Shown here: one piece after another, positions 18,065 to 27,249 of the stretch | Layout: each line of letters starts with the position of its first letter | Position numbering within the stretch: position 1 is the stretch's first letter | The notes under the pieces: generated by a model | What the model was told of the DNA's origin: nothing | Database searches by the model: none | Seen by the model: the letters and a program-made list of their open reading frames with translations, nothing else | Source: Sphingomonas glacialis | GTDB taxonomy: Bacteria; Pseudomonadota; Alphaproteobacteria; Sphingomonadales; Sphingomonadaceae | Assembly: GCF_006439055.1 (NCBI RefSeq) | Contig: NZ_RCZC01000004.1 | Location: forward strand, 44,648 to 108,647 | Direction: 5' to 3' | Length of the DNA stretch: 64,000 nt | Position numbers and translations under genes: made by a program

Positions 18065-18678
18065 GCTTTCCGCTCCATCTTGGCTGCGGCGTCCTCGATC
18101 GCCTGGACGATCCCGACATAGGCGCCGCAGCGGCAGATGTTACCGCTCATATATTCGCGGATCCGCTCGCGACTGGTCGCGTTGCCCTCGGCGACGCAAG
18201 CCACTGCCGCCATGATCTGACCGGGCGTACAGTAACCGCACTGCAGAGCGTCATGGTCGATGAACGCCTGCTGCATAGGGTGTAGCGTCTGCCCGTCCGA
18301 CAATCCCTCGATTGTCGTGACACGGCGGCCGTCGATCTTGGCAGCAAGCGTCAGGCACGATGCGACGCGCTGCCCATCCACATGGACCGTGCACGCGCCG
18401 CATTGGCCGTGATCACAGCCCTTCTTGGCGCCGGTGAGCGCCAGCCGCTCGCGCAGCAGATCGAGCAGCGAAGTGCGCGTATCGATCTCAACAGCCATGG
18501 GCCGACCGTTGATCGTGGTGTGCAGGTCGAAAGCCTGCCCCGATGGCTTAGCAGGGAGCGCCGCTCCCACCTCCGTCGCCGTAGCGCCCGCCAGCGGCAG
18601 CGCGACGAGCGCGGCGCTTGCCTGCAAAGTGGCGCGGCGGGTCAGGCCGGTATCAAGAAACGGATCGTCGCTAGCCAT
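18061..18678 (-). CDS. paoA: Aldehyde oxidoreductase 2Fe-2S subunit, Tat-exported
   Basis: Small iron-sulfur subunit of 205 residues, PaoA/YagT type. The N-terminus has a twin-arginine signal (LTRRATLQASAALVALPLAG), so the complex is periplasmic. The plant-type ferredoxin cluster is in KKGCDHGQCGACTVHVDGQ with a further Cys in RVASCLTL. The second 2Fe-2S cluster is in QCGYCTPGQIM and NICRCGAYVGI. The start at 18678 has a strong GAGGAGG site. PaoABC oxidises aromatic and other aldehydes to acids as detoxification. With paoC frameshifted, activity is doubtful. Confidence 0.92.
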   Translation of the reverse strand: MASDDPFLDTGLTRRATLQASAALVALPLAGATATEVGAALPAKPSGQAFDLHTTINGRPMAVEIDTRTSLLDLLRERLALTGAKKGCDHGQCGACTVHVDGQRVASCLTLAAKIDGRRVTTIEGLSDGQTLHPMQQAFIDHDALQCGYCTPGQIMAAVACVAEGNATSRERIREYMSGNICRCGAYVGIVQAIEDAAAKMERKA

Positions 18679-18947
18679 GCAAGCCTCCTCGGCTTCGCAC
18701 GTGCTGCGCCTCACCGGCCGGGTAGGTCAAGGTGTTCTTGCGACAGAGTAATCTCTACCCGCGACACTCCTTGGCGGAGACACCAGCGAGCGGATTGCGA
18801 TTGATATGGTTGAATGAAAGAGCAGGGGAGGGTGACGGTCTTATCGTCCTGAAGGTCTACCCTTGGGTCGTCGCAACCTCAGGACTGCCAGCCGGCATTT
18901 TGTTATCCTTTCGATATTTCAGGCGTGAAAAGGTGTGGCGACTCCAG

Positions 18948-19817
18948 CTACTCGAGCGACATCAGAACATGGAGAAAGGCGCGAATTTTCGAGCTCGACA
19001 GGCGGCGTGAGTTCTGAAGCGCCCAGATCTCGACCCTTGGTCCGTCGTCGACGCCCCAGATGACGAGCCGGCCGGCGGCCACGCCTTCCGCCGCGAGGAG
19101 TTTCGGCATGAGCGCGGCGCCCGCGCCCGCCAAAACCGCGTCCTGAACCATGAGAAAGGATGAGAACCTCAGCCGCATCTGTGGGCTCAGCACGCGCACG
19201 CCCTCATCGGTCCTGATGCGCCAGAGCGCATCCGCCGACGTAGCGATATGCCCGACCGCAGCCACCGTCGTTGCGGCATTTCCTGGATCTGTCCGGAACG
19301 GCTTGGGCATATCCGGCGATGCCACCAGGACGCGCTCATCTTCGAGGATCCGTCTCCCGACCAGGCGCTCGTCGGGATCCGGGTTGATGCGGATCACCAG
19401 GTCGTAATTGTCCTCGACCGGATCGACCTTGCGATCCTCGGCGACGATCTCGAGCGCGACATGCGGATAGGCCGCGACGAAATCCGCCGCGACGCGCGCC
19501 AGCAGGACATGCGCGAACACGATCGGCGCACTGATCCGCAGCGCGCCGCGCGGCATCGACGCCCCCGAGGCGACGGCCTGCTCGGCCTCACCAATCTCGG
19601 CAAGCGGACCTTGGGTGCGGTCGTGCAGCGCGCGGCCTTCCGGCGTGAGGCGCAGCGTCCGAGAGCCGCGGTCGATCAGCCGCACGCCCAGATGAGCTTC
19701 CAGTTCGGCCACCTTGCGCGACAGCGTCGCCTTGGGACGATGTGCGGCGCGACTGGCGAGGCCGAAGCCACCGTGTGAGGCCACGAGGTTGAAGTCGGCA
19801 AGGGCTCCGAGATCCAT
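18948..19817 (-). CDS. LysR-family transcriptional regulator
   Basis: LysR-type regulator of 289 residues. The DNA-binding domain (residues 1-60) has FNLVASHGGFGLASRAAHRP and KATLSRKVAELEAHLGVRLI. The usual Ser in the recognition helix start is replaced by RPKATLSR, as in CrgA/YafC-like members. The effector domain has ALRISAPIVFAHVLLARVAA and NYDLVIRINPDPDERLVGRR. It is divergent from the NmrA-type oxidoreductase at 19936 across 118 bp, its probable target. Confidence 0.9.
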   Translation of the reverse strand: MDLGALADFNLVASHGGFGLASRAAHRPKATLSRKVAELEAHLGVRLIDRGSRTLRLTPEGRALHDRTQGPLAEIGEAEQAVASGASMPRGALRISAPIVFAHVLLARVAADFVAAYPHVALEIVAEDRKVDPVEDNYDLVIRINPDPDERLVGRRILEDERVLVASPDMPKPFRTDPGNAATTVAAVGHIATSADALWRIRTDEGVRVLSPQMRLRFSSFLMVQDAVLAGAGAALMPKLLAAEGVAAGRLVIWGVDDGPRVEIWALQNSRRLSSSKIRAFLHVLMSLE

Positions 19818-19935
19818 TTAGTGTTCCAGTATCGAGACGTCGAGTTCCGATCATGCCATCTTCTTTACAAGAGCGGAACGTCTACCTTGTGTCCAGCGGG
19901 GACAGGAGGCGTCTCGCCAAACACGGAGATACGAC

Positions 19936-20814
19936 ATGACGATTTTGGTCACTGGCAGCACTGGTACGATCGGCACGCAAGTGCTGGCCTTTCTCGATGG
20001 CCACGGCGCCGAGGTCCGCGCGCTGACGCGCACGCCGGACAAGGCGCAGTTCCCCGCCGGCGTCGCCGCCGTACACGGCGATCTGTCTGATATCGACAGC
20101 GTCCGCGCCGCGCTGACCGGCGTGAGTACGCTGTTCCTACTCGTGCCAAACGCCCCCGACGAACTGACGCAGGCGATGCTGACGCTCGACGCGGCGCGCG
20201 CCGCCGGGGTCAAGGGCGTCGTCTATCTGTCGGTGTTCAAGGGCGAGGCCTATACCGACGTTCCGCACTTCGCGAGCAAGATGACGGTCGAGCGGATGAT
20301 CCACGCCGCGGAACTGCCAGTCACCATCCTGCGCCCGGCCTATTTCATCCAGAACGACCTGCGGCAGAAGGACGCGCTGCTCAGCGGCGGCGTTTACGGT
20401 ATGCCGATCGGCGACAAGGGCATTTCAATGGTCGATGTCCGCGACATCGGCGAGGCAGCCGCCAACGAGCTGCTGCGTCGCGAGCGGGCCGACGCACCGC
20501 GGCCGCACGCGACGTACGAACTTGTTGGTCCCGATGTGCTAACCGCCGATACGATATCCGCGCTTTGGAGCGATGTGCTCGAGCGACCGATCGGCTATGT
20601 CGGCAACGATCTTGAGGCGCTCGAACAGCGGCTGAAGGCCTTTGGACCGGCGTGGCTCGCCTATGACATGCGGCTGATGATGCGCCGCTACCAGGAGGAC
20701 GGCGCGATCGCCACCGATGCCGAGATCGCCCGCCTCACGGCTTTGCTCGGCCACGCACCGCGTTCGTATCGCGATTTTGCCGAGGGTGCAGCCGCTACGT
20801 GGGCGGCAGCCTGA
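19936..20814 (+). CDS. NmrA-type NAD(P)-binding oxidoreductase
   Basis: Atypical SDR of 292 residues in the NmrA/azoreductase-like group. The N-terminal nucleotide motif is MTILVTGSTGTIGTQVLAFL. The region VVYLSVFKGEAYTDVPHFASK corresponds to the substrate loop, and TILRPAYFIQNDLRQ is typical of the family. Members bind NAD(P) and act as quinone or azo reductases or as redox sensors. A GGAGATACGAC stretch precedes the ATG. It is probably induced by the divergent LysR protein and co-transcribed with the gene at 20846. Confidence 0.88.
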   Translation: MTILVTGSTGTIGTQVLAFLDGHGAEVRALTRTPDKAQFPAGVAAVHGDLSDIDSVRAALTGVSTLFLLVPNAPDELTQAMLTLDAARAAGVKGVVYLSVFKGEAYTDVPHFASKMTVERMIHAAELPVTILRPAYFIQNDLRQKDALLSGGVYGMPIGDKGISMVDVRDIGEAAANELLRRERADAPRPHATYELVGPDVLTADTISALWSDVLERPIGYVGNDLEALEQRLKAFGPAWLAYDMRLMMRRYQEDGAIATDAEIARLTALLGHAPRSYRDFAEGAAATWAAA

Positions 20815-20845
20815 ATTCTGACCCCCCTTTACCAGGAGATTTCTC

Positions 20846-21229
20846 GTGACCAGCATCCTGTTCGTCGGGCAACAACCCGAGACCGTCGACTTTTCGGACC
20901 CGTCGCTGCCGCCCGGCTTCGACGCAGACAAGATCAAAGCGGGCATCGCCATAGCGCTCGACAAGATCCGCGAGCGCGGTTGGCAGGGCGCCACATGCAT
21001 GATCACGCCCGATGCAGCTGGCAGCGCTACGTTGGAAACGGCGCTGCGCGGAGCTGCTTATGATTGTGTGGTGATCGGTGGAGGTCTGCGGCTGCCGGCC
21101 AAGAGCCTCGGCCTGTTCGAGACCGTGGTCAATCTCGTCCACAAGGGGGCGCCAGAGGCTGCGATCGCATTCAATACGCGGCCTGAAGACACGGCCGAGG
21201 CAGCCGCCCGCCAGCTAGCTCGACACTGA
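20846..21229 (+). CDS. Conserved hypothetical Rossmann-like protein
   Basis: Protein of 127 residues. The pattern ILFVGQQPETVDFSDPSLPP, DKIKAGIAIALDKIRERGW, YDCVVIGGGLRLPAKSLGLF and ETVVNLVHKGAPEAAIAFNT gives alternating strands and helices. It is known as a conserved hypothetical that often accompanies NmrA-type oxidoreductases. The start is GTG with CAGGAG upstream. It lies 31 nt after the oxidoreductase, so they form an operon. The substrate is unknown. Confidence 0.65.
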   Translation: MTSILFVGQQPETVDFSDPSLPPGFDADKIKAGIAIALDKIRERGWQGATCMITPDAAGSATLETALRGAAYDCVVIGGGLRLPAKSLGLFETVVNLVHKGAPEAAIAFNTRPEDTAEAAARQLARH

Positions 21230-21602
21230 CGGCAGTCGTCGTGTTCCGATGGGGATAGCCAACCGGAACGCGGCCTATTGTCGATGATGGGCTAAATTGG
21301 AATCTGAACGAGGGCGGGTTCCGTGACGCGGGCACGGTGGCCTAAGGGTCGTCTATCGGGTCGTTGCGGCAGTTTGGGGGGGACTCGACCACCGTCGGTC
21401 CGTCGCTGCGATGGCGACCTTCGCTCTCATTCACGGACAACGGGCATACGGTCGGAAGCGAGCCAACCATCGCTATTCTTCGCGAACGACTGCGGCCAAG
21501 ATGCGCGCTTAGTCGCCTAAACGCGCAAATCGCAGTGGTCCATCGGAAGAGGCGCCTTTCAACCGAGGAAGGCGCCTTGCTGGTGGCACAAATTCCCTCG
21601 AC
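21230..21602. other. Intergenic, no gene seen
   Basis: No convincing gene on either strand. The region probably holds the promoter of the FAD-binding protein gene that follows. Confidence 0.45.
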
Positions 21603-21617
21603 GTGCATTTCCGCTGG

Positions 21618-23273
21618 ATGCCCTTTTCCATTGCGTTCGTCGGCGCCGGCCCGACCACAATCTACACGCTGTGCGCGCTGCTCGATGGAATGGTCTTGCC
21701 GGACGTTATCACCATTTTCGAAGAGCAGCCGCGCGCTGGACTTGGGACACCCTATCGGCCGGGCTGGAACGATCCGGCGATGCTGTCGAACATCGCAAGC
21801 ATCGAGATCCCGCACATCGACGAGACGTTGATAGCGTGGCTCGGTCGCCAGCCGCGGGCAAGGCTTGTCCGGCTGGGGATCGACCCCGACCACATCGACG
21901 AGCATGCTTTCTATCCACGCCTCGCGCTCGGTGAATATTTCCTCGACCAGTTCACCGCCCTGATCGCGCACGCGCAAAGACGGGGCGTGACAGTCGAGAT
22001 CGCGACACGGTGTCGCGTGACCGATATTGTTGCCGAACCCGATGGGTTGCGCCTCGACGTGTCACCAATACGGGGTGCAGCCTATCGTCGAACGTTCGAC
22101 CGGGTGGTGCTGGCGACGGGGCACCAATGGCCTGAAGAACCCGAGGTCCGGCCGGGATATTTTCTCAGTCCCTGGCCTGCGACCGCTTTGCAGAGAGTTC
22201 CTGCGGCTCAAATCGGCATTCGCGGCAGCTCTCTCACGGCGATCGATGCGGCCGTCGCCGTGGCGGTTGCGCATGGCAGCTTCATCGAAACCGAGCAGTC
22301 GATGATCGACTACCGTATTCATCCCGGTGCCGAAGCACTGCATCTCACGATGATATCGCGCAAGGGACTGCTCCCCGAAGCAGATTTCTTCCACCCCGTG
22401 CCGTACGAGCCGCTCGCGATCTGCACGCCGGCCGCGATCGAACGTTTGATCGGGCAGGCGTGTGACACGTTGCTCGAGCAGTCCTATGCGCTGTTCAAGC
22501 AGGAACTGCAGAATGCTGATCCCGACTATTCGCAGCGTGTCGGGCTCGCCGACCTCGTGCTCGAAGACTTTGCTGATCGCTATTTTGCCGAGCGCATGGC
22601 GGCCGATCCGTTCGTCTGGGCAGAAGCAAACCTCGCCGAGGCCCGCGCGAATTACGATGCGCAGCGCACCGTTCCCTGGCGCTATGCGATTCTGCGCATG
22701 CACGAAGTGCTCGCGCTGATTGCGCCCCACCTTGAGGCCGAGGCGCTCGACCGTTTTAATCGCTTTCTCAAACCCGTATTCGTCGACGAATATGCAACCG
22801 TGCCGCATGTCTCGATCGAGCGGTTGCTTGCGCTCCATCGCGCCGACTGCCTCAGCGTGATCGCGCTTGGCGAAAATTGCCGCATCGACACGCATGGCGC
22901 CGAGGCCGGCGCGACGCTGATCCGCGATGGCAAACGGCACCACTTCCCGACTTTCATCGAGGCGACCGGACAGCGTCCTTTGGGGATCGAATCTTTCCCG
23001 TTCCAGACACTGCTCGATCAAGGTGTCGTGCTCGACGCATCCGAAGGCGATCCCCGTGGTCCAAAGGGTGTCGCGGTCGATGCGCTGTTTCATCCTGCGT
23101 CTGACAATCCAGCCGCATCGCGTCTCTTCTGCCTGAGCATACCCTACATCCTGGGGCGCCATCCCTTCATCCAGGGGATCACCAGTTCGTACGAGATGGG
23201 CCAGATCGTCGGCAAAGATATGATCATAGCGATCGAGGCCGCGCGTGCGCGCCCGGACCAAGAAGCATGCTGA
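21618..23273 (+). CDS. FAD/NAD(P)-binding domain protein
   Basis: Flavin-dependent protein of about 551 residues of the FAD_NAD_binding_9 type. The N-terminal dinucleotide motif is PFSIAFVGAGPTTIYTLCAL, followed by FEEQPRAGLGTPYRPGWND (the acidic ribose-binding end of the second strand). VVLATGHQWPEEPE is the second flavin-fold block, and FIEATGQRPLGIESFPFQTL lies near the end. Family members include hydroxyacylglutathione-linked and uncharacterised oxidases; the substrate is unknown. The start at ATG 21618 puts the nucleotide motif at the usual distance; GTG 21603 is an alternative. The DUF1543 gene starts 15 nt downstream. Confidence 0.85.
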   Translation: MPFSIAFVGAGPTTIYTLCALLDGMVLPDVITIFEEQPRAGLGTPYRPGWNDPAMLSNIASIEIPHIDETLIAWLGRQPRARLVRLGIDPDHIDEHAFYPRLALGEYFLDQFTALIAHAQRRGVTVEIATRCRVTDIVAEPDGLRLDVSPIRGAAYRRTFDRVVLATGHQWPEEPEVRPGYFLSPWPATALQRVPAAQIGIRGSSLTAIDAAVAVAVAHGSFIETEQSMIDYRIHPGAEALHLTMISRKGLLPEADFFHPVPYEPLAICTPAAIERLIGQACDTLLEQSYALFKQELQNADPDYSQRVGLADLVLEDFADRYFAERMAADPFVWAEANLAEARANYDAQRTVPWRYAILRMHEVLALIAPHLEAEALDRFNRFLKPVFVDEYATVPHVSIERLLALHRADCLSVIALGENCRIDTHGAEAGATLIRDGKRHHFPTFIEATGQRPLGIESFPFQTLLDQGVVLDASEGDPRGPKGVAVDALFHPASDNPAASRLFCLSIPYILGRHPFIQGITSSYEMGQIVGKDMIIAIEAARARPDQEAC

Positions 23274-23287
23274 ATGGAAGCATCCCG

Positions 23288-23788
23288 ATGAAGCTTTTCG
23301 CAATTTATATCGGCGGCGAGCATCCCGCCGCACATATCGAGATCCATGATGTTCGCTTCGTGGTAGCGGCCTCGCTGCACGAGACGCACGCCCAGCTTCG
23401 TGCGCAGTGGTGGGGCACGCCGGGTACACTGCACATCGACTGCTGGGCGGAGATCGATCATGCCGACGGGTATGATGTCACCCTGCGTCCAGAACCACGC
23501 GCGGGTCGCGAACGGCTCTTCTTCGTCAATTTGGGGGGCTATGACGGCGAGGACTTTGCCGAAAAACACAAGAACATGTTCGTCGTCGCCAATACGGTCG
23601 CCGAAGCCAAGTCCCGCGCGCTCGAGACGATTTCCGACTGGAAGGATGCGCATCGCGACGATTTCTACGAGGCGGAGCAGGCCTTTGCGCTCGACACCAA
23701 GATCGGCGACAGGCTGCACATTCATCTGACGCCGAGCGAGCAAGCCAGGCCGCCACGCTTCACGTGCCGCTACACTCCCCTCAAATAG
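23288..23788 (+). CDS. DUF1543 domain-containing protein
   Basis: Protein of 166 residues starting MKLFAIYIGGEHPAAHIEIH. It has the family blocks LRAQWWGTPGTLHIDCWAEI, FFVNLGGYDGEDFAEKHKN and FVVANTVAEAKSRALE. DUF1543 proteins contain repeats of a small alpha-beta unit and have no established function. The tight spacing after the FAD gene suggests a shared transcript and perhaps a shared role. Starting at 23267 would overlap the FAD gene; 23288 is where the family begins. Confidence 0.85.
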   Translation: MKLFAIYIGGEHPAAHIEIHDVRFVVAASLHETHAQLRAQWWGTPGTLHIDCWAEIDHADGYDVTLRPEPRAGRERLFFVNLGGYDGEDFAEKHKNMFVVANTVAEAKSRALETISDWKDAHRDDFYEAEQAFALDTKIGDRLHIHLTPSEQARPPRFTCRYTPLK

Positions 23789-23809
23789 CCAAAACTGCAG
23801 CCGAAACGA

Positions 23810-23836
23810 AAACGCCGCGCAGGTGAGGCGGCGTTT
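23810..23836 (+). terminator. Intrinsic terminator after DUF1543 gene
   Basis: A 9-bp stem (AAACGCCGC / GCGGCGTTT) with a 9-nt loop and a short T run (TTTCCTCTT) lies 22 nt after the stop. The A-rich 5' side means it could also work in the other direction. Confidence 0.65.
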
Positions 23837-24154
23837 CCTCTTAGCATTGAGCGGAGCTTACTCCGCATCGGTGCCGTCTGCGATCTCTAGCTATGACACG
23901 AGCGCGCCGAGCAGTCGTTTTTGGCTAAGATGTTGGCCCAGACAATAGCCCGCCCTGCTCAACCGGAGTCGGGATCGCAAGCGCATTGTCCGATGCTAAG
24001 CGTACGCGCTGCCCGAGCACTTTGAGGCCAGATGAATGGACTAGCATTGTCGGAATCAGCCCGGGCGCAGTTCGACGGCGCATAACGCTTTAATTCGCAA
24101 AACCTCCTGTCGCGAAGGTGCCCGCTCGATCCGGGTCCGTGGCGCTTACTGTCG
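23837..24154. other. Intergenic, no gene seen
   Basis: No gene is supported between the terminator and the end of the GH130-like gene. Confidence 0.45.
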
Positions 24155-25201
24155 TCAGCTTCGCTTGAGCCGCGCTCTCGATAAACGCCGGTCTTCGAGG
24201 GAATAATATAGCCAGACCTCGCCGTCGCGACTGGTGACGGAGGCTGCGAACGCGATGTCGCTTGCCGTCCGGTCGGGGACCGGCGGCGGGGTGATCAAAG
24301 GCTCGATACAGCGGTCCACCACGCGGGTCAGTTCGCGGTCGAAGGCCACCCAGCCGATCCGCCAGCGCGCATCGTGCGTCGCGCCGTTGTAGAACATTAC
24401 CGGCATCTCGGGATCATCGAGCAGCATCGGACCGGTCGACAGGTGCCAATTGTCCCACCCATCCTCGCGCGGCATGAACGGCGTCGGCTGCTCGTCCCAC
24501 GGCCCGTCCACCTTGGGGCCGATCGCCAGGCCGACGCGGCTGGCCTCATCGGCGGCGTATTCGTAGAACAAGCTCCACCGCCCATCCTTCTCGCGATCGA
24601 CCGTCGCTTCCTTGGTATTGCCGAGCGACTTGGAGGAGGCGAGCGCGACGCCGGCTTTCCTCAGTTTGTCGACGCTCGGCCCGGTGGCGTAGAACATCTC
24701 GCCATGCGCCATGTCGGCCTCGACGCCGGTATAATAGACGACGTAGCTGCCGTCCTCTATTCTCACCACGGTAGGATCTTCCACCCCGCCCGCATCCTTC
24801 TCGCCGGCGGCGCCGGGCACGATCGAAGGCTGGTCGAGCATCGCGAAGTGCACGCCGTCATCGCTCCAGCCGGCCCAGATGATGCCCGTGTCGGTCATCG
24901 GCACGCCGGGCTGCGTCACCGCGCGCACCATGATGCCGAAACGGCCGTCCGGCTCCAGCCAGACATACGGGCTCATGAGGTCGCGCGCCATGAGCGGCGG
25001 CGGCCCCATCAGGTGGATGTCCTGCAATTCCTGCACGTTGAAATCGACCGCATTGGACGACGGATAGACCAAAACCTTGCGGTCGCCGGTCACGCTGTCG
25101 GCGGGCAGGCGCGACCGGACAATCGGCACGCCGGGCGCGATCTCGGACTGGTGCGTGGCGCCGGCCGCCGACGAGGGGGCCGCGGGCTTTCCCCCGATCA
25201 T
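24155..25201 (-). CDS. GH130-like glycoside phosphorylase/hydrolase
   Basis: Five-bladed beta-propeller enzyme of 348 residues. The blade sequences YVVYYTGVEAD, FYATGPSV, WSLFYEYAAD, PVMFYNGA and VWLYYSLED repeat an aromatic-rich strand. GGVEDPTVVRIEDGSYVVYY matches the GH130 signature, where the Asp acts as proton donor to mannoside. GH130 enzymes phosphorolyse or hydrolyse beta-mannosides. GH43-type activity is possible. No signal peptide is obvious, so it is probably cytosolic. The start overlaps the SDR stop (ATGA), so both are one operon. Confidence 0.75.
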   Translation of the reverse strand: MIGGKPAAPSSAAGATHQSEIAPGVPIVRSRLPADSVTGDRKVLVYPSSNAVDFNVQELQDIHLMGPPPLMARDLMSPYVWLEPDGRFGIMVRAVTQPGVPMTDTGIIWAGWSDDGVHFAMLDQPSIVPGAAGEKDAGGVEDPTVVRIEDGSYVVYYTGVEADMAHGEMFYATGPSVDKLRKAGVALASSKSLGNTKEATVDREKDGRWSLFYEYAADEASRVGLAIGPKVDGPWDEQPTPFMPREDGWDNWHLSTGPMLLDDPEMPVMFYNGATHDARWRIGWVAFDRELTRVVDRCIEPLITPPPVPDRTASDIAFAASVTSRDGEVWLYYSLEDRRLSRARLKRS

Positions 25202-25965
25202 GCGCCGAGCGCCTGCATCAGCGACAGACCACCATCGATCACGATCCGCGCGCCGGTGATGTATGACGCCTTGTCGGAGGCGAGAAACACCGCAAGATCG
25301 CCAACTTCCTCGGGCCGTCCTGCCCGATCCATCGGGATGTTCCGTTCCAGCGACTTGCGATAGGTGGGATCGTCACTGGCGCGCGCGTTCATCGGCGTCA
25401 GGATCATGCCCGGCTCGATCGCGTTCACGCGGATTCCGTTGGGCGCTTCCTCGATCGCGAGCGTCTCGATGAGATTGGTCAGGCCGCCCTTGGCCGCGCA
25501 GTAATCAGCGCCGCCGGCGCGCACGGCATAGGCGTGGATCGACGATATGTGGATGATCGCACCGGGACTCTCCGCGGGCCGGTCGCGCACGAAGCGGCGG
25601 GAGGTGAGGAACGCGCCGGTCAGATCGGTGTCCAGCATGCGCTGCCATTGCGGCAGTGTCATTTGCCGCACCGGCACACCCGCCATGTTGATCCCCGCGG
25701 AATTGACCAGCACCGTTACGAGCCCGAACGCCAGCTCGGCGGCCACGAACGCCGCCTCCACCGATGCTTCATCGCCGACGTCGCACTGGACCGCGATCGC
25801 AGCGCCACCCGCTGCCTTCACCTTTGCGACGGTATCGCTTCCATCGTTATGCGCATCGTGGAACAGCACCACCACCTTGTCGCCAAGCGCTCCGAACGCG
25901 ATCGCGCAAGCCGCGCCAATCCCGCTTTCCGCGCCGCTGACCAATACGCATCTTCCGTTCGCCAC
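25198..25965 (-). CDS. SDR-family oxidoreductase
   Basis: Classical short-chain dehydrogenase of 255 residues. The nucleotide motif is CVLVSGAESGIGAACAIAFG, with Ser in place of the usual Thr. It also has QCDVGDEASVEAAF, NSAGIN, the catalytic Ser in IHISSIHAYAV and the Tyr-Lys pair in ADYCAAKGG. The C-terminus has YITGARIVIDGGLSL. The start is GTG at 25965, with AGGG 8 nt upstream, giving the family length; the open frame runs much further upstream but is not SDR-like. It probably oxidises or reduces a sugar intermediate, judged by its GH130 partner. Confidence 0.9.
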   Translation of the reverse strand: MANGRCVLVSGAESGIGAACAIAFGALGDKVVVLFHDAHNDGSDTVAKVKAAGGAAIAVQCDVGDEASVEAAFVAAELAFGLVTVLVNSAGINMAGVPVRQMTLPQWQRMLDTDLTGAFLTSRRFVRDRPAESPGAIIHISSIHAYAVRAGGADYCAAKGGLTNLIETLAIEEAPNGIRVNAIEPGMILTPMNARASDDPTYRKSLERNIPMDRAGRPEEVGDLAVFLASDKASYITGARIVIDGGLSLMQALGA

Positions 25966-26296
25966 CGCGTTGCCCTTTTCATGTTTCACGGTTCGTATCG
26001 GCGCGGGCTTCAGGCAAAAGCAATTCTCATTTTTGTCATGTCGAAGTGGACAAGCTGCCTGGGGCGCAATGGCTTGCGGCGACTGCGTCGCGAGGCGGAG
26101 CATTCTGGCGAGCAGCGCTGCGCGAGCTCCGGATGGTGGGCAATCTACCGTAGCATCATGCCGCACTCGACGCTTACCGGGCGCTCGGCGAGCGTATTCG
26201 CACGCCGACGCTGCCATTCGACTCTCGCTAAACGTCCGGGACCGACCTACACCATTCGATGATAGCGCAACCAGCGCACGGAGAGGGGCGTACTGA

Positions 26297-27235
26297 ATGA
26301 ATAGGCTAATCAAAGGGTGCTGGTGCGTTCTGTTGGCGGCGTTCTCACCTGCGGCACCAGTCGCGGCGGAGGGCCTTGCCCGTCCGCCGCTCGCAAGCGT
26401 GTCGCACATCGCGGTCTATGCGCAAAATCCGGCAAAGAGCGAACGCTTCTATGTGCATGATCTGGGCGCGGTAAAGCTGCCCGATCCCGAACACCCATCG
26501 GGCGTACGCTACTATTTCGCGCCGACCCAGTTCGTCGAGGTGCTGCCGCTGCCGCCCGGCGAGCATTCCATGAACCGCCTGGCGCACGTCGCGTTCAACA
26601 CCGCGGACGCCGATGTAATGCGGACATATTTGGCGGCGCACGGCATCACCGTGCCTGCAGAGCTGAGCACGGCCGCCGACGGCAGCCGCTGGTTTTCGGT
26701 AACCGACCCCGAGGGAACCGTGGTGCAATTCCTGCAACCGCCCGCCCGCCTGCCCGCGGTACCGTCCAACCCGCTTTCGAGCCACGTCATGCATGTCGGC
26801 TTCATCGTCCATAATCGCGCCAATGAGGATCGCTTCTACAAGGCGATCCTTGGGTTACGCCCCTATTGGGAAGGCGGGATGCGCGACGATCATCCCACCT
26901 GGATCTCGCTCCAATTGCCCGATGGGCGCGACTGGATCGAATATATGGTCGTCGGGACGCCCGACACTACCGGCCTCCCGCCCGCAATGTCGGCGGCGGA
27001 CTTGGGCGTTCTCAACCATTTCGCGCTCGGCATTCCCGACGCGCGCGCAGCCTATACGCTGCTGTGGAATGGCGACCGCCTGCAAGGACAGGAACAGACG
27101 CCCAAGATCGGACGCGACGCCAAGTGGCAGCTGAACCTGCTCGACCCTGACGGGACGCGCGCCGAACTGATGGAGTTCCGTGCAATCGGCAAACCCTGCT
27201 GTTCACCGTTCCGCGCCCCAGATCCGCAGCGATAA
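26297..27235 (+). CDS. Exported double-VOC-domain protein
   Basis: Protein of 312 residues with a signal peptide (CWCVLLAAFSPAAPVAAEG, cut near residue 25). Two vicinal oxygen chelate domains follow. The first (residues 35-150) has HIAVYAQNPAKSERFYVHDL and FSVTDPEGTVVQFLQ. The second (residues 165-300) has HVGFIVHNRANEDRFYKAIL, LNHFALGIPD and LNLLDPDGTRAELMEF. His and Glu residues at domain ends could bind a metal. Such proteins are annotated as glyoxalase or dioxygenase relatives; the reaction is unknown. A short gap separates it from the exported hypothetical at 27250. Confidence 0.85.
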   Translation: MNRLIKGCWCVLLAAFSPAAPVAAEGLARPPLASVSHIAVYAQNPAKSERFYVHDLGAVKLPDPEHPSGVRYYFAPTQFVEVLPLPPGEHSMNRLAHVAFNTADADVMRTYLAAHGITVPAELSTAADGSRWFSVTDPEGTVVQFLQPPARLPAVPSNPLSSHVMHVGFIVHNRANEDRFYKAILGLRPYWEGGMRDDHPTWISLQLPDGRDWIEYMVVGTPDTTGLPPAMSAADLGVLNHFALGIPDARAAYTLLWNGDRLQGQEQTPKIGRDAKWQLNLLDPDGTRAELMEFRAIGKPCCSPFRAPDPQR

Positions 27236-27249
27236 GCGAGCGAACGATC

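Noticed and set aside
22062..23429. Minus-strand frame of 455 codons
   Set aside because: It is antisense to the FAD/NAD(P) protein, whose motifs are strong; no family resemblance.
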